Source: Streptomyces aureus (GTDB lineage: Bacteria > Actinomycetota > Actinomycetes > Streptomycetales > Streptomycetaceae). From it: a stretch of 64,000 bases of DNA. The translations under genes and the position numbers were made by a program. The stretch covers positions 434,001-498,000 of the forward strand of contig NZ_JNZD01000004.1 of assembly GCF_000725495.1 (NCBI RefSeq), given 5' to 3'. The notes under the pieces are model-generated. The model saw only the letters and a program-made list of their open reading frames with translations. It was not told the origin of the DNA and made no database searches. Of the stretch, positions 59,742-64,000 are shown piece by piece. How positions within the stretch are numbered: position 1 is the first letter of the stretch; each line of letters begins with the position of its first letter.

Positions 59742-61235
59742 ATGACGCAGCAGTCGTACGGTGTGGATCCCCCGTCCCTGCGCAAGACGCTGGGCGTTCT
59801 GGACGGTGTCGCCATCGCCGCCTCCAGCACGGCGGCGACGACCAGCATCGGGATCGGTCTCGGAGTGACGGCGGGGGTGGTCGGGCTGCATCTGCCGGCG
59901 ATCATGCTGCTGGCCTTCGTGCCGATCCTCGGGATCGCGGGCGCGTTCTCCCGGCTGAACAAGGTCGAGCCGAACGCGGGCAACGGCTACGTGTGGGTGG
60001 GCCGCTCGCTCAGTCCCTGGCTGGGCTTCCTGGTCGGCTGGGTGAGCATCGTGGCCACCGTGGCCTTCCTCGCGTACACCACGGCGGTGACCGGGTCGGC
60101 GATGATGCAGCTCGCCGGGCAGGCGGGGCTGCACTCGGTGGCGGGCCTGGAGCTCGACCCGGGCTCGACCGCCCAGACCACGGCCGTGGGTGTCGTGGTC
60201 CTGGTGGCGGTCACGCTGACGGCGGTGACCGGGGTCAAGACGGCCGCGCGGCTCCAGAGCGGGCTGCTGGTCTTCGAGTACGTCGTGCTGCTGGGCTTCT
60301 GCGCCTACGGGATCGTGACCGGTCCGCACCCCTTCAGCCTCAGCTGGTTCGACCCCTTCCAGATCCCGTCGGCGACCGCGCTGGCGCAGGGACTGCTGCT
60401 GTCGGTCTTCTGTTACTGGGGCTTCGAGGCCGCGTTCACCGTGAACGAGGAGGTGCGCGACCCGCGGGACGCCTCTCGGGCCGGGACCATCACGCTGGTG
60501 ACGATGCTGGGCCTGTTCGTCCTCGGCTCGGTGGCCTTCCAGCGGGTGCTGTCCGAGGACGAGCTGGCCGGGCACGGCGCCGAGGGTCTGGCGTTCCTCG
60601 GGAACCGGCTCGCCGACCAGCCGCTGGCCGCGCTGCCCCTGGTGGCGCTGATGTTCTCGGCGGTCGCCTCGCTCCAGGCGGGCGTGATCCCGACGGCCCG
60701 CGGGATGTTCGCGATGAGCCGGGACCGTACGCTCGGGCCCGTCTGGTCCAAGGTCAGCACCCGCTACGGGACTCCGGCGGCCGGCACCCTGCTGATCGGC
60801 GCGATGGCCGTGGTGGTGGCGACACTCTCGCTGGTGATCCCCCGCCTGGCCGACATGATCATGGCTACGGTCAACGCCGTCGGGATCGTCGTGGCCCTGT
60901 CGTACGCGCTCATCGCGCTCGCGGCGGCCGCCCGGTTCCGCGGACTGCTGCGCGAGAACCGGTGGGAAGGGATACGAGCGGTCGTGCTGCCCGCGCTGAG
61001 CGCGGTGGCGCTGCTCGGCCTCGGCGGCTACCTCGCCTGGTCCTTCTACGACTCGACCGATCACCTCGAGATCAGCGCGGACAACGGCTGGTTCCTGCTG
61101 CTCACCCCGACCCTCATGATCGTCTCGGGCTTCGCGGCTGGCGCCTGGGCCAAGTGGGGCCGCAAGTCGGCCTACTTCACCACCGGACGGGGAACCGACG
61201 CCGACGCTCCCGAACTCCTCGCCGTCACCGACTGA
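59742..61235 (+). CDS. APC-family amino acid permease
   Basis: This 497-residue transporter has about 12 TM helices. The TM1 region 'AAATTSIGIGLG'-like ('SSTAATTSIGIGLGVTAGVV') and 'GAFSRLNKVEPNAGNGYVWV' with 'CYWGFEAAFTVNEEVRDPRD' are typical APC-superfamily signatures. It imports an amino acid or amine in symport with protons. ATG at 59742 starts the protein. It is followed at 33 bp by an amidohydrolase gene, suggesting uptake of an amide or N-substituted substrate. Expression is probably controlled by the divergent TetR protein. Confidence 0.9.
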   Translation: MTQQSYGVDPPSLRKTLGVLDGVAIAASSTAATTSIGIGLGVTAGVVGLHLPAIMLLAFVPILGIAGAFSRLNKVEPNAGNGYVWVGRSLSPWLGFLVGWVSIVATVAFLAYTTAVTGSAMMQLAGQAGLHSVAGLELDPGSTAQTTAVGVVVLVAVTLTAVTGVKTAARLQSGLLVFEYVVLLGFCAYGIVTGPHPFSLSWFDPFQIPSATALAQGLLLSVFCYWGFEAAFTVNEEVRDPRDASRAGTITLVTMLGLFVLGSVAFQRVLSEDELAGHGAEGLAFLGNRLADQPLAALPLVALMFSAVASLQAGVIPTARGMFAMSRDRTLGPVWSKVSTRYGTPAAGTLLIGAMAVVVATLSLVIPRLADMIMATVNAVGIVVALSYALIALAAAARFRGLLRENRWEGIRAVVLPALSAVALLGLGGYLAWSFYDSTDHLEISADNGWFLLLTPTLMIVSGFAAGAWAKWGRKSAYFTTGRGTDADAPELLAVTD

Positions 61236-61268
61236 GCGCCTCCGGCGCCCCCACCAGGAAACGGAACC

Positions 61269-62900
61269 ATGCACGCTGACCTTCTCTTCACCGGCGGACC
61301 GGTGTTCACTCCCGAGGGCCGCACCGCTACCGCGGTGGCCGTGACCGGCGGACGGATCACCGCCGTCGGGAACGCCGAGGTCCTCGAACTCGCCGGTCCC
61401 CGCACCGAGGTGGTCGACCTGGCCGGGCGGCTGCTGCTGCCCGGGTTCCAGGACGCCCACGTCCACCCGGTCCCGGCCGGTCTGGAACTCGCCCAGTGCG
61501 ATCTCACCGGCGCCCGGACCGCGGAGGACACCGTGGCCGCCGTCCGCGCGTACGCCGAGGCCCACCCCGAGCGGGAGTGGATCACCGGCGGCGGCTGGTC
61601 CATGGAGGCCTTCGCGGGCGGTACGCCGACCAAGGAGCTCCTGGACACGGTCGTACCGGACCGGCCCGTCTATCTGCCCAACCGCGACCATCACGGCGCC
61701 TGGGTCAACAGCCGCGCCCTCGAACTCGCCGGTGTCACCCGGGACACCCCCGACCCCGCCGACGGACGCTTCGAACGGGACGCCTCGGGCGAGCCCACCG
61801 GCATGCTCCAGGAAGGAGCCATGCAGTCGGTCGGCCGGCTCACTCCCCCGGCCACGCCCGCCGACCGGCTCGCCGCCCTGCTGGGCGCCCAGCGGCATCT
61901 GCACGCGCTCGGCATCACCGCCTGGCAGGACGCCATGGTCGGCGCCGTCCCCGGCATGGAGGACCCGACCGAGGCGTACACGGCGGCGGCCCGCGAGGGG
62001 TCGCTGACCGCGCGGGTGGTCGGCGCCCTGTGGTGGGACCGGGCGCGCGGCGCCGAGCAGATCCCCGAACTGGTCGAGCGGCGGGCCGCGTTGGCGCTCG
62101 GCAGGTTCCGCGCCACCAGCGTCAAGATGATGCTGGACGGCGTCGCCGAGAACGGCACCGCCGCGCTGCTCGACCCCTACCTCGACAAGTGCGGCTGCGC
62201 CACGGCGAACCGGGGCAAGCGGTTCATCGATCCCGAGCATCTGCCCGCGTACGTGACGGAGTTGGACGCGCTCGGGTTCCAGTGCCACTTCCACGCGCTC
62301 GGCGACGGCGCCGTACGGCACGCCCTGGACGCCGTGGAGGCGGCGCGCAAGGCCAACGGGCCGAGCGACACGCGTCCGCATCTGGCGCACCTCCAGGTCG
62401 TGCACCCCGAGGACGTCCCCCGCTTCGCGGCGCTCGGCGCCACGGCGAACATCCAGCCGCTGTGGGCCGCTCACGAACCGCAGATGGACGAGCTGACCAT
62501 CCCGTTCCTCGGGCCCGAACGCTCGGCCTGGCAGTACCCGTTCGGGTCGCTGCTGCGCTCGGGCGCGCGGCTGGCGGCGGGCAGCGACTGGCCGGTCAGC
62601 AGCCCGGACCCGCTCCAGGGCATCCATGTCGCGGTCAACCGGGTGAGCCCCGACGAGCCGGGTCCGGTGTTCCTGCCGGCCGAACGCGTCGATCTCACCG
62701 CCGCGCTGACGGCGTACACCGCGGGAGCGGCGTACGTGAACCACCTAGACGACACGGGAAGCGTGCGGGTCGGCGCCCTCGCCGACCTCGTCGTCCTGGA
62801 CCGCGACCCCTTCACGGGACCGCCGGAGGCGATCAAGGAGACCGGGGTCGCACTCACCTACGTCGAAGGGGAGCGCGTGTACGCGGCACCGGACGCCTGA
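61269..62900 (+). CDS. YtcJ-like amidohydrolase (amidohydrolase family 3)
   Basis: This 543-residue metal-dependent amidohydrolase has a composite beta N-terminus ('MHADLLFTGGPVFTPEGRTA') and the metal motif H-x-H in 'FQDAHVHPVP'. Later conserved parts are 'NRDHHGAWVNSRALELAGVT', 'SVKMMLDGVAENGTAALLDP', 'CHFHALGDGAVRHALDAVE', 'HLQVVHPEDVPRF' and 'AAGSDWPVSSPDPLQGIHVA'. The YtcJ branch is uncharacterised; relatives act on N-acyl or imide compounds. ATG at 61269 has AGGAAACGG upstream. It probably processes what the permease imports. Confidence 0.9.
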   Translation: MHADLLFTGGPVFTPEGRTATAVAVTGGRITAVGNAEVLELAGPRTEVVDLAGRLLLPGFQDAHVHPVPAGLELAQCDLTGARTAEDTVAAVRAYAEAHPEREWITGGGWSMEAFAGGTPTKELLDTVVPDRPVYLPNRDHHGAWVNSRALELAGVTRDTPDPADGRFERDASGEPTGMLQEGAMQSVGRLTPPATPADRLAALLGAQRHLHALGITAWQDAMVGAVPGMEDPTEAYTAAAREGSLTARVVGALWWDRARGAEQIPELVERRAALALGRFRATSVKMMLDGVAENGTAALLDPYLDKCGCATANRGKRFIDPEHLPAYVTELDALGFQCHFHALGDGAVRHALDAVEAARKANGPSDTRPHLAHLQVVHPEDVPRFAALGATANIQPLWAAHEPQMDELTIPFLGPERSAWQYPFGSLLRSGARLAAGSDWPVSSPDPLQGIHVAVNRVSPDEPGPVFLPAERVDLTAALTAYTAGAAYVNHLDDTGSVRVGALADLVVLDRDPFTGPPEAIKETGVALTYVEGERVYAAPDA

Positions 62901-62921
62901 CCGGACCGACCTCGGGACTTC

Positions 62922-62957
62922 CTGGACACTCGTCCAGCTATAGTGGACACCTGTCCA
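62922..62957 (+). promoter_or_regulatory. Promoter -10 flanked by two palindromes (DUF1304-TetR operon)
   Basis: The palindrome CTGGAC-ACTC-GTCCAG (62922-62937) is followed by TATAGT (62939-62944, a near-consensus -10). TGGACA-CC-TGTCCA (62944-62957) overlaps the end of the -10, and a degenerate third copy (GGACACCTGTGACACCCGTCC) follows at about 62968. This is the classic layout of an autoregulated TetR promoter. Confidence 0.75.
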
Positions 62958-63022
62958 TGAAATCCGCGGACACCTGTGACACCCGTCCAGGAGGTCCCGA
63001 GGCGTATCGGAGTCCACCGACG

Positions 63023-63385
63023 ATGGAGACGACCGCGAACGTGCTGGTGGCCCTGGTGGCCGTGCTGCACGTGTACATCCTGGTGCTGGAGATGTTCCTG
63101 TGGCAGAAGAAGCCCGGGCGCGGGCTGCACGGACTCGACGCCGCGATGGCGCGGGAGACCGCGCCGCTCGCCGCGAACCAGGGGCTCTACAACGGCTTCC
63201 TGGCCGCGGGCCTGGTGTGGGGCTTGGTCGCGGCCGACCCCACCGGCCACGACGCGCAGGTGTTCTTCCTGAGCTGTGTGGTCGTCGCGGGCGTGTTCGG
63301 ATCGGTCACCGCGAACCGCCGGATCCTGTTCGCCCAGGCCCTGCCGGGGGCCCTGGCCCTCGCCGCGGTCCTGATCGCCGGATGA
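63023..63385 (+). CDS. DUF1304 membrane protein
   Basis: This 120-residue protein has four TM helices, starting 'VLVALVAVLHVYILVLEMFL' and including 'ANQGLYNGFLAAGLVWGLVA', 'VFFLSCVVVAGVFGSVTANR' and the C-terminal 'QALPGALALAAVLIAG'. The motif 'H-x-Y-I-L-x-L-E-M' and 'NQGLYNGFLAAGL' are DUF1304 hallmarks. The function is unknown. ATG at 63023 lies 16 bp after GAGG-like sequence. It overlaps the TetR gene by 4 nt (ATGA), and the pair shares the promoter with palindromes upstream. Confidence 0.9.
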   Translation: METTANVLVALVAVLHVYILVLEMFLWQKKPGRGLHGLDAAMARETAPLAANQGLYNGFLAAGLVWGLVAADPTGHDAQVFFLSCVVVAGVFGSVTANRRILFAQALPGALALAAVLIAG

Positions 63386-63936
63386 CGCCCGACGACCCGC
63401 GCGCCGCCCGGACCCGCGCGAAGCTGCGCCAGGCCCTGCTGGAGGAGTGCGCGGAGCACCCCCTGGAGGAGACCGGCGTCGCCGCGCTGGTGCGGCGGGC
63501 CGGGGTCGGCCGGGCCACCTTCTATGTGCACTACGCCGATCTGGAGGCGCTCGCGGTCGACGCCTGCGCCGATGTCGTCCGCGAGGCCGTGGAGGCGCTG
63601 CACGCCTGGCGCGGCCGGCCCGACCCGGTGTCGGCGCCGCCCGCGCTGCGCGCCTTCTTCACCGGACTCGCCCCGCACGCCGGCCTCTACCGGGCGCTGC
63701 TGAGTCCGGGCGGCGGGGGCCCGCTCGGCCTGGTGCTCCACCGCGACCTGCGGGCCCGCAGCCTGGCCGAGCGCACGCTCGCCGGCGCGCCGGACGCCCC
63801 CCTCGTCGCCTCCGCGGTGGCCGCCACCTTCGCGGGCGTCCTCGGCGACTGGCTGCACGGACTCCTGGAGGGCACCCCGGACACCGTCGCGGACGAGGTC
63901 TGGCAGCTCCTCGTGGCCCTGCACAGGAGCAGGTGA
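63382..63936 (+). CDS. TetR-family regulator co-transcribed with DUF1304
   Basis: This 184-residue TetR-type protein has the HTH 'TRAKLRQALLEECAEHPLEE' then 'TGVAALVRRAGVGRATFYVH' and 'YADLEALAVDACADVV'. The C-terminal part fits the TetR_C_7-like group. ATG at 63382 overlaps the DUF1304 stop. Being in the same operon as the palindrome-bearing promoter, it is the likely repressor acting on that operator. The remaining 63937-64000 shows no feature. Confidence 0.9.
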   Translation: MTPDDPRAARTRAKLRQALLEECAEHPLEETGVAALVRRAGVGRATFYVHYADLEALAVDACADVVREAVEALHAWRGRPDPVSAPPALRAFFTGLAPHAGLYRALLSPGGGGPLGLVLHRDLRARSLAERTLAGAPDAPLVASAVAATFAGVLGDWLHGLLEGTPDTVADEVWQLLVALHRSR

Positions 63937-64000
63937 CACCCCGGGCCGCGCGGATGCCCGCGTGCCCGGGGGCGAAGCCGGCACCTCATCTGCAGCCGAA

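Overview
The window is very GC-rich, with almost every third codon position G or C. GTG and TTG starts and GTGA/ATGA stop-start overlaps are frequent. The gene families (NHLP-type peptide exporters, PAS/GAF/SpoIIE phosphatases, MalT-like LuxR regulators, DUF4235, DUF7144, many regulators and secreted hydrolases) are those of a Streptomyces chromosome. No rRNA, intact tRNA, insertion sequence, phage or CRISPR array was seen. All calls come from reading the sequence and from family knowledge; no database was searched.

Layout. 1-4.6 kb: tail of a beta-propeller gene, a secreted GH5 hydrolase, and a ribosomal-protection (Tet/OtrA-like) GTPase preceded by an overlapping leader ORF. 4.7-8.7 kb: a two-module Lrp/AsnC regulator, divergent from an M20 amidohydrolase-MFS pair across a tandem-repeat array. 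8.9-11.2 kb: an XdhC-type protein with a low-complexity insert, a minisatellite and a small phosphoesterase. 11.3-16.3 kb: two divergent multi-domain SpoIIE phosphatases. 16.3-18.4 kb: a streptogrisin-like protease and a thioesterase.

18.9-25.1 kb: a compact peptide-export operon. It has a 71-aa double-glycine precursor whose predicted core has no cysteine, a membrane-fusion protein, a C39 peptidase-ABC exporter and a second NHLP-type ABC protein. No modification enzyme is present. 25.1-29.7 kb: a SRPBCC protein, a possibly 5'-truncated hypothetical gene, and a PucR-type regulator divergent from a flavin 2-hydroxyacid oxidase and a D-2-hydroxyacid dehydrogenase. 29.7-34.5 kb: a sigma-like/zinc-finger/ricin-like membrane protein and a third SpoIIE phosphatase.

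34.7-43.3 kb: an SLC13/ArsB-like permease with a universal stress protein, then a six-gene carbohydrate operon: GH114 lipoprotein, ABC binding protein, two permeases, PfkB kinase and GH4 glycosidase, ended by a strong terminator. I infer it handles alpha-galactosamine/galactose-containing polysaccharide. 43.4-49.8 kb: a stress-like neighbourhood (DUF7144, LuxR/MalT regulator, DHA2 MFS pump, 65-aa protein, HdeD-like protein) in which one 17-bp inverted-repeat motif, TCACCC-N5-GGGTGA, lies upstream of four genes.

50-58.5 kb: a GT39-like membrane glycosyltransferase, a membrane-anchored glutaredoxin, a flavoprotein, an NTF2-like protein, a P450-ferredoxin pair divergent from a LysE exporter across an 11-bp inverted repeat, an F420-type (Ddn-like) enzyme, a CDF transporter with a His-rich N-terminus, and DUF4235. 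58.5-64 kb: a 31-bp tandem-repeat array, a TetR regulator divergent from an APC permease-amidohydrolase operon, and a DUF1304-TetR operon with palindromes around its -10 box.
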